A stretch of 64,000 nucleotides of DNA from Cerasibacillus terrae (GCF_008039555.1 NZ_VDUW01000002.1:372001-436000), one strand, 5' to 3'. Positions 1 to 10,796 are shown, counted from the first letter of the stretch. The notes: generated from the letters alone by a model not told the origin. Numbers and translations are program-made.

Positions 1-1002
1 CAACGTTCTATGTACTATAATGAATATGGTATTAAAACAATTAGGTTAAAATCAAAATATAACACTACTATTTATTCAAAATTCAAATTTTATAAGGATG
101 TTTATGAAACTATTGTAAGTGAAAGTCCTGACATATTATTTGTTCATGGTGTACAGTTTTTGAATATAAAAGATATTGTTAAATATTTAAAGAAAAATCC
201 ACATGTAGTAACTTTTGTAGATAATCATGCTGATTTTTCAAATAGTGCAACAAATATTATTTCTAAATCATTATTACATGGACTAATTTGGAGAAAGTGT
301 GCGCAGTTAATCGAACCATATACAACCAAATTTTATGGAGTATTGCCTGCAAGGGTAGATTTTTTAAAAAAAATATATAAATTACCAGAAGATAAAGTTG
401 AGTTACTTGTTATGGGTGCTGATGATGAAAAAGTACAAGAAGCAAGACAGGTAAATGTAAAAAAAGAAATAAGGGAAAAATATAATATTAGACTAGATGA
501 CTTTTTAATAATAACTGGTGGTAAAATTGATAATGCGAAGCGACAAACCTTATTTTTAATGCAAGCAATAAAAAAAATTAATAATCCAAAGGTAAAGCTA
601 ATAATTTTTGGTTCGGTGATTGAGGAACTACAAGAGAAGTTTAATACTTTGGTTGATGATGATAAGATTAAATATATAGGTTGGGTGTCTTCAGAAGACA
701 GTTATAAATATTTTGCTTCGGCAGATCTAGTAATATTTCCTGGTAGACATTCAGTGTTTTGGGAGCAAGTAGTTGGTTTAGGAATTCCAATGATTGTTAA
801 ATATTGGGAGGGAACGGACCATGTTAATATTGGAGGAAATTGTGAATTTTTGTATCAGGATTCTATCGAGGAAATTGAACATAAAGTAAATTTACTATTA
901 AATAATCCCATGAGATATAATGAAATGAAAAATAAAGCAGAGACATTTGGAAAGAATCAATTCTCTTATGAAAATATTGCAAAACGAAGTATTGAGATAT
1001 AA
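1..1002 (+). CDS. Glycosyltransferase, GT-B fold (GT4-like), 5' end outside window
   Basis: The frame is open to the window edge and the first ATG (base 10) has no ribosome site, so the true N-terminus is probably off-window. The last ~180 residues look like the nucleotide-sugar-binding half of a GT-B glycosyltransferase: a beta-strand start (LIITGGKIDNAKR), a G-W-V turn, then FADLVIFPG-like and GLGIPMIVKYWEG segments. It would transfer a sugar to a growing polysaccharide repeat unit on the cytoplasmic face of the membrane. It is followed after 15 bases by a Wzy-like polymerase, in one direction with the next four genes. Donor and acceptor cannot be read from sequence. Confidence 0.8.
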   Translation, partial: QRSMYYNEYGIKTIRLKSKYNTTIYSKFKFYKDVYETIVSESPDILFVHGVQFLNIKDIVKYLKKNPHVVTFVDNHADFSNSATNIISKSLLHGLIWRKCAQLIEPYTTKFYGVLPARVDFLKKIYKLPEDKVELLVMGADDEKVQEARQVNVKKEIREKYNIRLDDFLIITGGKIDNAKRQTLFLMQAIKKINNPKVKLIIFGSVIEELQEKFNTLVDDDKIKYIGWVSSEDSYKYFASADLVIFPGRHSVFWEQVVGLGIPMIVKYWEGTDHVNIGGNCEFLYQDSIEEIEHKVNLLLNNPMRYNEMKNKAETFGKNQFSYENIAKRSIEI

Positions 1003-1017
1003 AAAAGGATTGACTAT

Positions 1018-2256
1018 ATGATTAAATATACCCCATTAATTATAATTTTTAGCTACAATTTATTTTTTGTGTTGTCAGGCATATTAGGATATCAATATTT
1101 AGGAAGTGAATCGTCTCCTGTTTTTATTATATATAATGTTCTGATACTGGTTATTGGAGTAATATTATTTTTTTCTGATGCTTTATTTCAAAAGGTGTAC
1201 TTTACTTCTAATCAGATATTTGTAATTTCTATTCCATTTATCTTTTTAGCAATCTTTCTAATTGAATATTTAATTGGTAATATTGATAATTCAGGTTCAA
1301 TTCATTTTCAATACTTTTTACTATGGGGTTTACCATCAATATTGATGGGGATCTATCTATCTAAAAATAATAGAATTGACCATATTATTAAATTTATGGA
1401 TGTTATAATGATACTTTTTTCAATTGCTGCTATTCTGACAAGCATTGAAGTTCTAACCACTAATACTAGAGCAAATATTGGTGGTGCTACATATCAGAAT
1501 GCTTCATATATTGCATCTTTTGCATTTGGTATTAACCTATACTATTTATTATTTGGGGAAAATATCTATAGATTTAAATTTGCAAAAACCACTTTATATC
1601 GTTATTTTTGCTACTTTCTTTTAATGTTGCAGTTATTTGCAATAGTTTCTTCGGGTGGAAGAGGGGGAATGGTATTAGCAATAGTATATTTTATATATTT
1701 GATAATAAACTCAATTAAAGAAAATAGAAATACAAAAATATTTAAATACTTTATAATAATAAGTTTAACCTTTCTAATTGGAATTTTAGTGCACTTTCAA
1801 TTAATGAAGATTTCTATATATGAAAGTTCATTCAGTAGAGTATTCTCATATATCTCTAGTGAGGGAATAGATATAAGTGCCACCTCTGGAAGGGATTCAG
1901 TATATAGTGTGGCTCTAGAATATGTTTATAACTCTCCATTATTTGGGTATGGCATTTTTGGCATGTTCGATTCATATGGTGGTTACCCACATAATTTATT
2001 TATAGAAATTTTGTTGCAAGGCGGATTAATTTATTTAATTTTTTTCCTATTCATATTTACTAAATTAATCAATAGGACTAGTAAAATTTTAAAAGTAGAT
2101 AAGCGTTTTAGAATTATATGTGTTATTGCGTTTCATCCTTTAATATTACTAATGTTTAGCGGTACTTATACTAACCAATCATCGTTTTGGTTCACAGTGG
2201 CCTTTATATTTAGTTATCCATATAATAATTTAAAATCGGTTTCTACGGTTAATTAA
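1018..2256 (+). CDS. Wzy-type O-antigen/capsule polymerase-like membrane protein
   Basis: This is a 412-residue, strongly hydrophobic protein with about ten membrane segments. A short R-G-G motif follows a membrane segment near residue 210 and a long outward loop follows it, the usual layout of the Wzy_C/O-antigen ligase-polymerase family. The start ATG has AAGGATTG upstream. In Wzy-dependent pathways the protein joins lipid-linked repeat units on the outer face of the membrane, after export by a flippase such as the one 2.5 kb downstream. Family membership rests on topology and context; Wzy sequences are poorly conserved. Confidence 0.8.
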   Translation: MIKYTPLIIIFSYNLFFVLSGILGYQYLGSESSPVFIIYNVLILVIGVILFFSDALFQKVYFTSNQIFVISIPFIFLAIFLIEYLIGNIDNSGSIHFQYFLLWGLPSILMGIYLSKNNRIDHIIKFMDVIMILFSIAAILTSIEVLTTNTRANIGGATYQNASYIASFAFGINLYYLLFGENIYRFKFAKTTLYRYFCYFLLMLQLFAIVSSGGRGGMVLAIVYFIYLIINSIKENRNTKIFKYFIIISLTFLIGILVHFQLMKISIYESSFSRVFSYISSEGIDISATSGRDSVYSVALEYVYNSPLFGYGIFGMFDSYGGYPHNLFIEILLQGGLIYLIFFLFIFTKLINRTSKILKVDKRFRIICVIAFHPLILLMFSGTYTNQSSFWFTVAFIFSYPYNNLKSVSTVN

Positions 2257-2427
2257 ATTATTTAACTTTTGATTACAAGGATACAGAGATTGATTTACTG
2301 TTCGAACTAATAGAATATTCAGGTATTTAAAGGGCTTAAGTGTCCTCTAATATCTAACCTTATGACTGTTGAAGTCAGCAATAAATATTACTAGTTAAAA
2401 ATAATAAAATGAGAGGGAGATTATAAA

Positions 2428-3513
2428 TTGATAAATGTATTATTTTTAATCTCTTCAGCCGCCACTGGAGGAGGTATTCAAAGATCAGTTTCTATGATAA
2501 GTAGTGCATTAAATAAAAAAGAAGAATATTCAGTAACTGTAGTGTCACTATTTGATTATAAAGAAAAAAGATATGATTATGGAAAAATCACAAATCATAT
2601 TAAAGGATCATTAAAGAGCAATAATAATATTAAAAGAATATTTTTTAAGGCAAAAACTGAATGTGCTAGTTTATTGTCAAAAGTTGATTTTGATTCAATT
2701 GTTATAGAAGGATTGGGTCTCGTTCCTCTTGTACCTAAAAAAATCCTAAAGAATAAATCAATTAAAATAATTGTACGTGACCATAGTGGATATAGTAATT
2801 TTAAAAAGTTTGGTCTAAGCTGGGTTGGTTTAAAAATGTCGTTAAAATATGCTGATACTTTTATCGTATTGACTAATGAAAATAAGGAAGAGTATTCTAG
2901 GATGTTTCCAAAGGTTAGGAATAAGTTTAAGGTGATCCCCAATACTATAGAACCAAATGTAAAGAGATCTCCATATAACCCAAATAGCAATAAAATATGT
3001 TTTGTTGGTAGATTAAGTACTGAGAAAGGACCGCATTTATTAATAGATGCGTTCTCAAATGTAATTAATAAAGAACAATATAATGAATGGAAATTAGATG
3101 TTTATGGAACAGGACCAAATTTAGATGAATTAAAGTCATTAGTAGTTAGAAAAAAACTCGAAGCCAATGTAGTTTTTAAGGGATATAGCAATAACATAAT
3201 TAATTTATATAAAGATTATGCCTTTTTAGTAGTACCTTCTAAATATGAGTCTTTTGGAATCGTGATTTTAGAAGCCTTGAGTGTTGGTATACCTGTTATA
3301 TCTTTTGATTGTAATTATGGTCCTAGATCATTAATTAAACATGAGAAGAATGGTTTATTGGTTCAAAATGGAGATGTAGGGGAACTATCAGATGCAATTA
3401 ATAGAATGATTTCAAATAAGGAATTTAGGCAAGTACTATCTAAAAATACCCAAAATATTAATAAAAAATTTGGCTATTCTAGAGTTATAAGTGAGTGGGA
3501 AAATGTTTTATAG
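2428..3513 (+). CDS. Glycosyltransferase family 4 protein
   Basis: This 361-residue GT-B enzyme starts at TTG with a good GAGAGGGAGA site 8 bases upstream. The N-terminal GGGIQRS glycine loop, the RLSTEKGPHLLIDAF segment (about residue 195) and an E-SFGIVIL-E motif (E-x7-E, about residues 274-282) are the standard GT4 donor-binding features. A 171-base gap separates it from the polymerase gene, so it may have its own promoter. It probably adds a sugar to the lipid-linked repeat unit. The substrate is unknown. Confidence 0.9.
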   Translation: MINVLFLISSAATGGGIQRSVSMISSALNKKEEYSVTVVSLFDYKEKRYDYGKITNHIKGSLKSNNNIKRIFFKAKTECASLLSKVDFDSIVIEGLGLVPLVPKKILKNKSIKIIVRDHSGYSNFKKFGLSWVGLKMSLKYADTFIVLTNENKEEYSRMFPKVRNKFKVIPNTIEPNVKRSPYNPNSNKICFVGRLSTEKGPHLLIDAFSNVINKEQYNEWKLDVYGTGPNLDELKSLVVRKKLEANVVFKGYSNNIINLYKDYAFLVVPSKYESFGIVILEALSVGIPVISFDCNYGPRSLIKHEKNGLLVQNGDVGELSDAINRMISNKEFRQVLSKNTQNINKKFGYSRVISEWENVL

Positions 3514-3528
3514 AAAGTTGGAGTTGGT

Positions 3529-4758
3529 ATGAAAATTTCGTTTGTTAGTAGATATGGCAGTAAAAATATTGGAGATGAATTAATTGTAAGGGAATTAGAA
3601 AATATATTATTGGATTTTACGGAAGATATAGATAGATATAGTTTCAATCTAGTTAATTATAAAAGTCTTGAATCCTCTTTTGATAATAATATTAAGAATA
3701 ATATAGTAGGAAACAATAATACAAAACAAAGTTTTTATAAAAAGTATCTAAGAAAATCTACATTGATTGCTATTGTTAGAGATTTTGTTAATAAAAGAAG
3801 GGCTAAAAAGAATGTAAATCTTGCAATTTATAAACAAAAATTAAAACAATCCCAAGTCCTTATCGTAGGTGGAGGAAATGCAATCTTTGATACCGAAAAG
3901 CACTCGTCCTCATACTATTATTTTGATCTAATTATTAAAGAAGCAATTAAGTTGAAAATACCAATATATGTTTTAAATGTAGGGATTGGACCGTTTCAAA
4001 CTAGCAGACAGCATAAAAATACTATTAAAGTATTAGAAAAGGCTAATTATATAACGGTAAGGGATAAGTATTCCTATGATCTATTGAAAGTAATTAATAA
4101 AGACAAAAGAAAATTATATAAAACTGTGGATCCAGTTTTATTCTTAAGCGATAAAAAGTCTAACCGAGTAGACATGCCCAAACACCTAGGTATTACTGTA
4201 ATGGATTTAAGATTAGCTGATTTTTCAGAAGTTCAGTATCGAGGTTATATTGACAGCCTAAAATCACTAATATCTTACTTTATTGAAAATAGTGATTATA
4301 AGATAAGCGTCTTTTGTACAGAATTGAAAGATATCAATGCTTTAATGGATTTAGAAAAGCAATTAGAAGGTTATAAAAAAAAGAAAAACCTGTACTTCAA
4401 AGAGAAAACAAGTTTAGATGATGTTTTAAATGTTTATTATGATATTGATTTATTGATTGGAACTAGAATGCACTCTACAATTATTGCCTTTTCACAAGGT
4501 ATTCCTTTTATAGGTATTAATTGGCAGCAAAAAGTAAAAGGATTCTTTGAAATGGTAAATTATGAACAGAATTTATTAGGGATATATGACTTTATAAAAA
4601 ATTATAGAAGTGCAATTAATAAAGTTAACGAAGTAGCAACAAATTATAAATTTGAACGTAATTATATATTAAAAAAGAAAGAACAACTGTCTCCTAAGTA
4701 TGAAATAAATAAAAAAATATTAAAAGAGATTTTAAAAGATAAAACTATTCAAAGTTGA
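3529..4758 (+). CDS. Polysaccharide pyruvyl transferase family protein
   Basis: The 409 residues carry the family signatures: an N-terminal KNIGDELI segment, VGGGNAIFD near residue 115, YVLNVGIGPF, and a C-terminal LIGTRMHSTIIAFSQGIPFIGI block. The family (CsaB/WcaK/YvfF-type) transfers ketal pyruvate from phosphoenolpyruvate to polysaccharide sugars, giving the polymer negative charge. It lies 15 bases after the GT4 gene. Its end lies just before the flippase start. Confidence 0.88.
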   Translation: MKISFVSRYGSKNIGDELIVRELENILLDFTEDIDRYSFNLVNYKSLESSFDNNIKNNIVGNNNTKQSFYKKYLRKSTLIAIVRDFVNKRRAKKNVNLAIYKQKLKQSQVLIVGGGNAIFDTEKHSSSYYYFDLIIKEAIKLKIPIYVLNVGIGPFQTSRQHKNTIKVLEKANYITVRDKYSYDLLKVINKDKRKLYKTVDPVLFLSDKKSNRVDMPKHLGITVMDLRLADFSEVQYRGYIDSLKSLISYFIENSDYKISVFCTELKDINALMDLEKQLEGYKKKKNLYFKEKTSLDDVLNVYYDIDLLIGTRMHSTIIAFSQGIPFIGINWQQKVKGFFEMVNYEQNLLGIYDFIKNYRSAINKVNEVATNYKFERNYILKKKEQLSPKYEINKKILKEILKDKTIQS

Positions 4759-4778
4759 AGTTTCAGAAAGGAAGACAA

Positions 4779-6293
4779 ATGAAAAATTTAGTTTTTAATT
4801 TGGGAGCGTCTTTTGTATCATTTTTTATAACAGCTTTAATAAGCTTTTGGATGACTCCCTTTATAATATCTAATTTAGGTGCTGAAGCTTATGGCTTCAT
4901 ACCTTTAACTCAAAACCTTATCAGTGTTCTTACCATTTTGACAATCGCATTAAGTTCAGTGATTGCGCGATTTTTTACCGTTTCTATAACTCGAGGTGGC
5001 ATATTAAAAGCTCAAGGATATTTTAACACATATCTGGTAGCTTCTTTATTTGGTTCAATAATCATCATGTCAATTATAATTACTCTAACATTTTTTATTG
5101 AAAATTTAATCAATATACCAGATAGTTTAGTACTTGATGTGAAATTAGCTATTCTCTTTAGCGGTATAATGATAGTCTTTTCTTTATTTCAATCCTTATT
5201 TGTATCTGCACCCTTTTCTCAAAATAAGGTATATTTAATCAAAGTAATAAATGTTTTAAATGCAATAGTAAAAGGCTTATTAACCTTCTTATTGCTGATT
5301 GTATTTACACCGAAGATTTGGTATGTGAATTTAGGCGCTATGATAGCTATTATATTTTCTCTCTTATTAAGTATAGCCATTTTTAAAAAGCTAATTCCGA
5401 CATTAAAAATTAAGTTCACACAATTTAGTTTTGAAAAATTAAAAGAACTTATGAGTGCTGGTATTTGGGTATCAATTGGTCAAGTGGGTGTTATTTTATT
5501 TTTAGGAACGGAACTTTTAGTTGCTAATTTGACATTAGGCCCAGCTAAAGCTGGAATTTATGCTGCAATGATTCAATTTCCGCTTTTATTAAGAAATATA
5601 TCTAATTCTATATCAGTTGTATTTGCTCCAGTAATAATTAAAAAATATGCAAATAATGATTTGAAAGGCCTCCTTGCTTATTCTAATAAATCGGTAAAAC
5701 TGAATGGATTGCTAATAGTGCTTCCAGCAGCAATATTGTGTAGCTACGCAGAGCCTGTATTAAATCTTTGGCTGGGAAAAGAATTTATAAGTTATAAATG
5801 GATTCTGATTTTAAGTGCGGGATATTTAGTATTCACTTTAAGTCCATTGCCACTTTCTCATGTTTTTACAGCGGTTAATAAATTAAAAATACCAGGAATT
5901 ACAACTATAATATTTGGTTTAATAAACCTCATATTAGCATTTATTTTATCCGGATATACTTCACTCGAACTCTATGGAATAGTGATTGCTGGTGCTATAG
6001 GATTGATGCTTAAAAATACATTTTTTAATCCATATTACTGTTCAGTAATAACAAAGCAATCAATTTTTGTGTATTATCGAGGGATGTTAGAACCTATTAT
6101 AGGTGCTGCGTTCATCATTATAATTAGTATTATTTTACAGAATTTATTTGAGATACAAAGTTGGTTTAATCTTATTAGTATGTTAACTATTGTCAGCGTT
6201 TGTTATTTAGCTTTTGTATTTGTTTTACTATTATCCAAAAAGGAAAGATATTTAATTATTAATGCAATAAGGAATTTATTGGCGAAAAAATAA
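4779..6293 (+). CDS. Polysaccharide (Wzx-type) flippase
   Basis: About 504 residues with 12-14 membrane segments, in the MATE/MOP-like polysaccharide export family: N-terminal GASFVSFFITALISFW followed by GAEAYGF, a typical Wzx start. An in-frame TTG lies 24 bases upstream, inside the previous gene, but the AGAAAGGAAG site fits the ATG at 4779 much better. It would flip lipid-linked repeat units for the Wzy-like polymerase. It is the last gene of the cluster before mobile-element debris. Confidence 0.88.
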   Translation: MKNLVFNLGASFVSFFITALISFWMTPFIISNLGAEAYGFIPLTQNLISVLTILTIALSSVIARFFTVSITRGGILKAQGYFNTYLVASLFGSIIIMSIIITLTFFIENLINIPDSLVLDVKLAILFSGIMIVFSLFQSLFVSAPFSQNKVYLIKVINVLNAIVKGLLTFLLLIVFTPKIWYVNLGAMIAIIFSLLLSIAIFKKLIPTLKIKFTQFSFEKLKELMSAGIWVSIGQVGVILFLGTELLVANLTLGPAKAGIYAAMIQFPLLLRNISNSISVVFAPVIIKKYANNDLKGLLAYSNKSVKLNGLLIVLPAAILCSYAEPVLNLWLGKEFISYKWILILSAGYLVFTLSPLPLSHVFTAVNKLKIPGITTIIFGLINLILAFILSGYTSLELYGIVIAGAIGLMLKNTFFNPYYCSVITKQSIFVYYRGMLEPIIGAAFIIIISIILQNLFEIQSWFNLISMLTIVSVCYLAFVFVLLLSKKERYLIINAIRNLLAKK

Positions 6294-6449
6294 TAAATTG
6301 CTATATAAAAGGCGAAGGACTAGAGGGGAAAAATCTGCTCTCGCTGATTCTACTTGATAATAATATGATTAAAGTTAGTATGAGGGACAAGGGGCCAAAC
6401 CCCACGTCCCAGTTTATAGTTAAAAGTAAAAGAACGGAGAACCTGTACC

Positions 6450-6655
6450 TATGTTTCAATCCCGTCCTTTCAACACCTTCTTCAACTACCTTCTTCCTGC
6501 TTTTCTCCAACTTTTGAAGGTTTCTTTTGTGATGTTTTCGAGTTCTATGATGATTAAGTCGACAACGATGAAGTATTCGACCTATCTCCATTGTTTGAAG
6601 CATTTTCGTAATTCTTGCCAGAAGCTGTGCTTTTATCGTAGTAAGCGTAAAATAG
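6450..6655 (-). pseudogene. Decayed 3' copy of the sigma-70-like gene (see 14417-14965)
   Basis: The DNA aligns over about 200 bases with the 3' half of the intact sigma-like gene near 14.4-14.65 kb. Shared stretches include tttgaaggtttcttttgtgatg versus tttgacggtttcttttgtgacg, and the TTCGAGTTC, GATGAAGTATTCGACC and CATTGTTT blocks. The reading frame is broken and the 5' half is missing. It sits between the flippase gene and the IS66 remnant. Confidence 0.75.
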
Positions 6656-6684
6656 TCCACACCTGTATTTAAGATGTGGACTTC
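6655..6684. terminator. Hairpin next to the IS66 remnant
   Basis: GTCCACA and TGTGGAC form a 7-bp stem around a ~10-base loop, followed by CTTCTGTT. It may end transcription of the IS66 gene, or be part of the element end: a similar hairpin (CCCACACCT...GGCGTGGG) precedes the second IS66-like remnant at 10.6 kb. Confidence 0.45.
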
Positions 6685-6693
6685 TGTTATGAT

Positions 6694-7440
6694 TTATTTA
6701 GATTTATTTGGAACGCGACATTCTTCTGGAATAGTTGTTGACCAAGGCAGAAGTTGATCCAATTTTGTTCGATCTGTTGTATCCATATTGGGGAGCTCTT
6801 CAAACAGATAGCTAAGATATCTAAATGGGTCTAAGCCATTTTCCTTTGCTGTCTCCACAACGCTATAAATAATTGCGCTAGATTTTGCTCCTTTAGCTGT
6901 GTTACTGAACAGCCAATTTTTGCGGCCGATAACGAAAGGCTTGATAGACCTTTCTCCGCGATTATTGTCAATCTCCAAACGTCCGTCCTCTAGAAAAGCT
7001 ACTAAACGATCCCATTGGTTACGACAATATCTTATAGCTTGGCCAAGTGCACTCTTAGGAAGAACTCGTGGTGTTTGTTCACGAAGCCACGCTGAAAAAG
7101 CATCTAGAATTGGCTGGCTGCGTTCTAAACGTTCTTTATAGCGTTCTTCAGGAAACTTGTCCTTGAGATCGCGCTCAATTTCAAAAAGTTGATTACAGTA
7201 GGCTAAACCTTCTTTCGCTTTTACAGTGGAGGTTTCCGCAGACTTAGGAAGCGCTTGTAGAGCCTCTGTAAATTTACGGCGCGCATGCGCCCAACAACCT
7301 ACTAACGTTACGTTAGATATACCGTTACAACCTGCGTAACCATCCACATGCAGATACCCCTGGTAATCAGCTAAAAATCGACGTGGATGTTTACTCGCAC
7401 GGGTTTGTGTAACTGATAAACTAAAGTGTACAGTTACAAG
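6694..7440 (-). pseudogene. IS66-family transposase, C-terminal part only
   Basis: The reading frame encodes about 245 residues matching the C-terminal third to half of IS66 transposases: SKHPRRFLADYQGYLHVDGYAG, GCWAHARRKF, a helical region, then DNNRGERSIKPFVIGRKNWLFS and SAIIYSVVETAKENGLDP. The DDE core is incomplete because the N-terminal half (the Zn-ribbon and helical domains and the first catalytic Asp) is absent, and the frame closes at a stop near 7477. No tnpA/tnpB companions were found. It is a dead element between two polysaccharide genes. Confidence 0.9.
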
Positions 7441-7583
7441 AGGCCGAGTGGATGAAAGAGAGAATTCGATTTTGCTTATCCCTACCTTAAAAAAATTCCA
7501 TTCCTATTTCATTCGGGAAGTAACAAGTAGCGAAGAAATTATGCTAAAATGATTGTAGAATAATTGGTGAAAGAAGGAATAAA

Positions 7584-8750
7584 ATGAAAATCACAGTCGC
7601 CGGAACAGGCTATGTTGGCCTATCAAATGCTGTATTACTATCCCAACACAACGAAGTCACAGCATTTGATATTGTACAAGAAAAAGTTGATTTAATTAAT
7701 AATAAAAAATCTCCAATTGTTGATCCAGAGATTGAAGATTTTTTAGCAAATAAATCATTAAATCTATCAGCTACAACAGATTATAAAAAGGCATTTATGG
7801 ATGCAGAATATATCATTATTTCTACACCAACAAACTATGATCCAGAACGGGATTATTTTGATACAAGTTCAGTAGAAACGGTCATTGAACAGGTGTTATC
7901 CGTTAATCCTGATGCAACGATGGTGATAAAATCTACTATCCCTGTTGGTTACACGAAGTCTATTCGTAAGAAGTTTGCAACAGACAATATCATCTTTTCC
8001 CCAGAGTTTTTACGAGAGGGAAGAGCATTATACGATAATTTACATCCATCCCGAATTATTGTAGGGGAGAAATCAGACCGTGCGAAGAAGTTTGCTCATT
8101 TGCTTGCAGAAGGTGCAATCAAAGAAGATATTTCGATGTTGTTTACGGACTCCACGGAAGCTGAAGCAATTAAGTTATTTGCGAACACTTATTTAGCGAT
8201 GCGTGTTTCTTTCTTTAATGAATTGGATACATATGCAGAAATGAACGGATTAAATACCCAGCAAATCATTGAAGGAGTTGGACTGGATCCGCGAATCGGG
8301 GATCACTATAATAATCCTTCCTTTGGTTATGGTGGCTACTGCTTACCAAAAGATACGAAACAATTACTAGTTAATTTTAAAGGCATTCCGAATAATATCA
8401 TTACAGCGATTGTCGATGCGAATAGTACTCGTAAGAAACATATTGCAGATGCAATTTTGGCAAAGAAACCGAAAACAGTTGGTGTTTTCCGCTTAACAAT
8501 GAAAACAGGGTCCGATAACTTCCGTCAATCAGCTATTCAAGATGTAATCCAACATCTAACAGCAGCAGGCGTTAAGGTTATTATTTACGAACCAGCGCTA
8601 ACAGCGGATTCCTTTGAAGGGCTGAAAGTGTTTCATGATATAGAAGCGTTCAAACAATCATCGGATGTTATTGTTGCTAATCGTTTAGCAGATGAACTAC
8701 AAAATGTGAAGGATAAAGTATATACGCGTGATATTTTTGCTCGTGATTAA
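7584..8750 (+). CDS. ugd: UDP-glucose 6-dehydrogenase (short type)
   Basis: This cytoplasmic enzyme oxidises UDP-glucose to UDP-glucuronate with two NAD+. The 388 residues begin with the Rossmann motif [11 protein letters not shown]. They contain the STIPVGYTK and SPEFLREG segments and the catalytic cysteine in [10 protein letters not shown] (about Cys253). The length matches the short Ugd subfamily rather than the ~440-residue TuaD type. The ATG has AAGAAGGAA upstream. It lies before phosphoglucomutase in the same direction, so the pair can carry glucose-6-phosphate towards UDP-sugars for the upstream capsule cluster. Confidence 0.95.
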   Translation: MKITVAGTGYVGLSNAVLLSQHNEVTAFDIVQEKVDLINNKKSPIVDPEIEDFLANKSLNLSATTDYKKAFMDAEYIIISTPTNYDPERDYFDTSSVETVIEQVLSVNPDATMVIKSTIPVGYTKSIRKKFATDNIIFSPEFLREGRALYDNLHPSRIIVGEKSDRAKKFAHLLAEGAIKEDISMLFTDSTEAEAIKLFANTYLAMRVSFFNELDTYAEMNGLNTQQIIEGVGLDPRIGDHYNNPSFGYGGYCLPKDTKQLLVNFKGIPNNIITAIVDANSTRKKHIADAILAKKPKTVGVFRLTMKTGSDNFRQSAIQDVIQHLTAAGVKVIIYEPALTADSFEGLKVFHDIEAFKQSSDVIVANRLADELQNVKDKVYTRDIFARD

Positions 8751-8771
8751 TCGATAGATATGAACATGATG

Positions 8772-8797
8772 GTGGCCTGCTAATAGCGGGCCATTTT
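8772..8797 (+). terminator. Weak intrinsic terminator after ugd
   Basis: TGGCCTGC and GCGGGCCA pair around a short AT loop, followed by TTTTC. It could partly separate ugd from the phosphoglucomutase gene 20 bases further on. Confidence 0.55.
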
Positions 8798-8817
8798 CAT
8801 AGGAATGGGGGAAACAA

Positions 8818-10551
8818 ATGAACTGGAAAGAAAATGTGAAGCGTTGGTTAGAATTTGCGGACATTGATCAAGATTTGAAACAGGCATTACAGGATGAAAA
8901 AGACGAGGCCCAACTAGAAGATGCCTTTTACAAGCACTTAGAATTTGGAACAGGTGGCATGCGTGGTATTATCGGGGCAGGAACGAATCGAATGAACATC
9001 TATACGGTAAGAAAGGCAGCGGAAGGCTTAGCCCGTTTTACCGAGGAGCAGGGTGATGTGGCAAAAGGTCGTGGAGTTGTTATTGCTTATGATTCCCGTC
9101 ATCAATCACCGGAATTTGCGATGGAAGCTGCTAAAGTATTAGGGCATCATGGCATCCAAGTGTATGTTTTTGAATCATTACGGACGACACCAGAGCTTTC
9201 TTTCGCTGTTCGTTATTTACATGCGATAAGCGGCATTATGATTACCGCAAGCCATAATCCTGCTCCATACAATGGATTTAAAGTATATGGGGAGGATGGG
9301 GCACAATTTGCATCTGAAGCTGCGAGTGTGTTAGTTAGTAAGGTCAATGAAGTGGAAGATGAACTGACAATACCTGTAACTAGAGAAGAAGTATTAAAAG
9401 AAAAAGGGATTCTATTGATTATTGGTGACACAGTGGATCAAGCATATTTAAAACAACTAGAAACCATTACTGTTAATCGCGAAATAATTAAACAAGTTGC
9501 TGATACATTTAAAATTGTCTATACACCACTTCATGGAACAGGGGACCGTCCTGTTAGAAAAGGTTTGCAACAAATAGGATTTAAGCACGTCCAAGTCGTC
9601 AAAGAGCAGGAGCATCCAGATGGAGATTTTCCAACAGTAGATTGCCCGAATCCAGAAGAACCGAATGCATTTAAACTAGCTATCGAATACGGAAAGAACT
9701 ATGATGCTGATATATTACTAGCAACTGACCCAGATACAGACCGAGTTGGTGTAGCGGTTAAAAATTGTGATGGAGAGTACCAGCTTTTAACTGGAAACCA
9801 AATTGGGGCTTTGTTACTTCATTATCTTATTACGGAGAAACAAAAGAAAAATGGACTGCCGGACAATGCGACAGTGTTAAAAACGATTGTAACATCTGAA
9901 TTAGGCCGAGATATAGCAGAAGCACATGGTTTGGAAACAATTGATACCTTAACCGGATTTAAATATATTAGCGAGAAGATAAGGGAGTTTGAAGCGACTA
10001 GGGAGCATTCCTTCTTATTCGGCTACGAAGAAAGCTACGGCTATTTAATCGGTGATTTCGCTCGCGATAAGGATGCCGTCCAAGCATGCTTACTAATCTC
10101 TGAAGTTGCTGCCTATTACAAAACAAAAGACATGAATCTATATGACGCTTTAATGGAAATATTTGAGGAATATGGCTATTACCGCGAAGGACTAGAATCA
10201 TTGAAATTAGAAGGAAAGGCTGGCGTAGAGAAGATTGCTTCTATCATGGAAGGCTTCCGTTCTGAACCACCAGTGGATGTTGCTGGAAAGAAAGTAGTCG
10301 TTCGCGAAGATTATCAAACTAGTGAGCGTATATTTGTCGAAGAAGATAGACATGAAGCAATTACTCTACCAGTTTCCAATGTATTGAAATACAAACTAGA
10401 AGACGGCTCATGGTTCTGCATCCGCCCATCTGGAACTGAGCCGAAGATTAAGTTTTATTTTGGTGTAAGGGGAAAAACGATGGAAGAGAGTGAGCAAATG
10501 TTGGAGGAATTGAAGCAAGATGTGATGGGGAGCGTTGGGGAAAAAGAATAA
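8818..10551 (+). CDS. pgcA: Phospho-sugar mutase (alpha-phosphoglucomutase type)
   Basis: It interconverts glucose-6-phosphate and glucose-1-phosphate, the entry to UDP-glucose. The 577-residue length fits the Firmicute PgcA/YhxB group. The four-domain signatures are present: [17 protein letters not shown] near the start, the phosphoserine loop [11 protein letters not shown] (Ser about 145), the metal loop [10 protein letters not shown], the sugar loop GYEESYGYL, and the phosphate-binding [12 protein letters not shown] near the end. A strong hairpin follows. The partner gene ugd is directly upstream. Confidence 0.95.
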   Translation: MNWKENVKRWLEFADIDQDLKQALQDEKDEAQLEDAFYKHLEFGTGGMRGIIGAGTNRMNIYTVRKAAEGLARFTEEQGDVAKGRGVVIAYDSRHQSPEFAMEAAKVLGHHGIQVYVFESLRTTPELSFAVRYLHAISGIMITASHNPAPYNGFKVYGEDGAQFASEAASVLVSKVNEVEDELTIPVTREEVLKEKGILLIIGDTVDQAYLKQLETITVNREIIKQVADTFKIVYTPLHGTGDRPVRKGLQQIGFKHVQVVKEQEHPDGDFPTVDCPNPEEPNAFKLAIEYGKNYDADILLATDPDTDRVGVAVKNCDGEYQLLTGNQIGALLLHYLITEKQKKNGLPDNATVLKTIVTSELGRDIAEAHGLETIDTLTGFKYISEKIREFEATREHSFLFGYEESYGYLIGDFARDKDAVQACLLISEVAAYYKTKDMNLYDALMEIFEEYGYYREGLESLKLEGKAGVEKIASIMEGFRSEPPVDVAGKKVVVREDYQTSERIFVEEDRHEAITLPVSNVLKYKLEDGSWFCIRPSGTEPKIKFYFGVRGKTMEESEQMLEELKQDVMGSVGEKE

Positions 10552-10599
10552 ATTAGATAATAATTTTTTTATACCAAACAATATATATATGTAAGCTTC

Positions 10600-10640
10600 A
10601 ACGAACCCACACCTATTATTCAGGCGTGGGTTCGTTTATA
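10600..10640 (+). terminator. Intrinsic terminator after pgcA
   Basis: ACGAACCCAC (10601-10610) pairs perfectly with GTGGGTTCGT (10626-10635), followed by a T-rich stretch. The loop region resembles the hairpin at 6655, so this may also be part of a decayed IS66 end. Confidence 0.8.
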
Positions 10641-10679
10641 CTTTGATTGAGAATTTTACTTTGTACTTTGACAATGCAA

Positions 10680-10796
10680 TGGAATAGTTGGTGACTAAGG
10701 CAGCAACTGATCAACTCCATCTTTATTTGGCCAATATTTGGTAACTAAGTGTAACCGATGCAGATTTCCGTTATCTAGTTGTATGATGTTTTCTTA
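10680..10796. pseudogene. Mosaic of IS66 3'-end and sigma-like gene fragments
   Basis: Bases 10681-10745 (ggaatagttggtgactaagg, then cagcaactgatcaact) align with the 3' end of the IS66 remnant at 6728-6790. Bases 10764-10796 (tttccgttatctagttg, then tatgatgttttct) match 14687-14720 inside the sigma-like gene. Nothing here can be expressed. The order of pieces shows repeated deletion or recombination between copies of the same two sequences. Confidence 0.6.

Noticed and set aside
6301..6660. 119-residue minus-strand gene
   Set aside because: It is a frame through the decayed sigma-like fragment; the residues do not align in frame with the intact protein.
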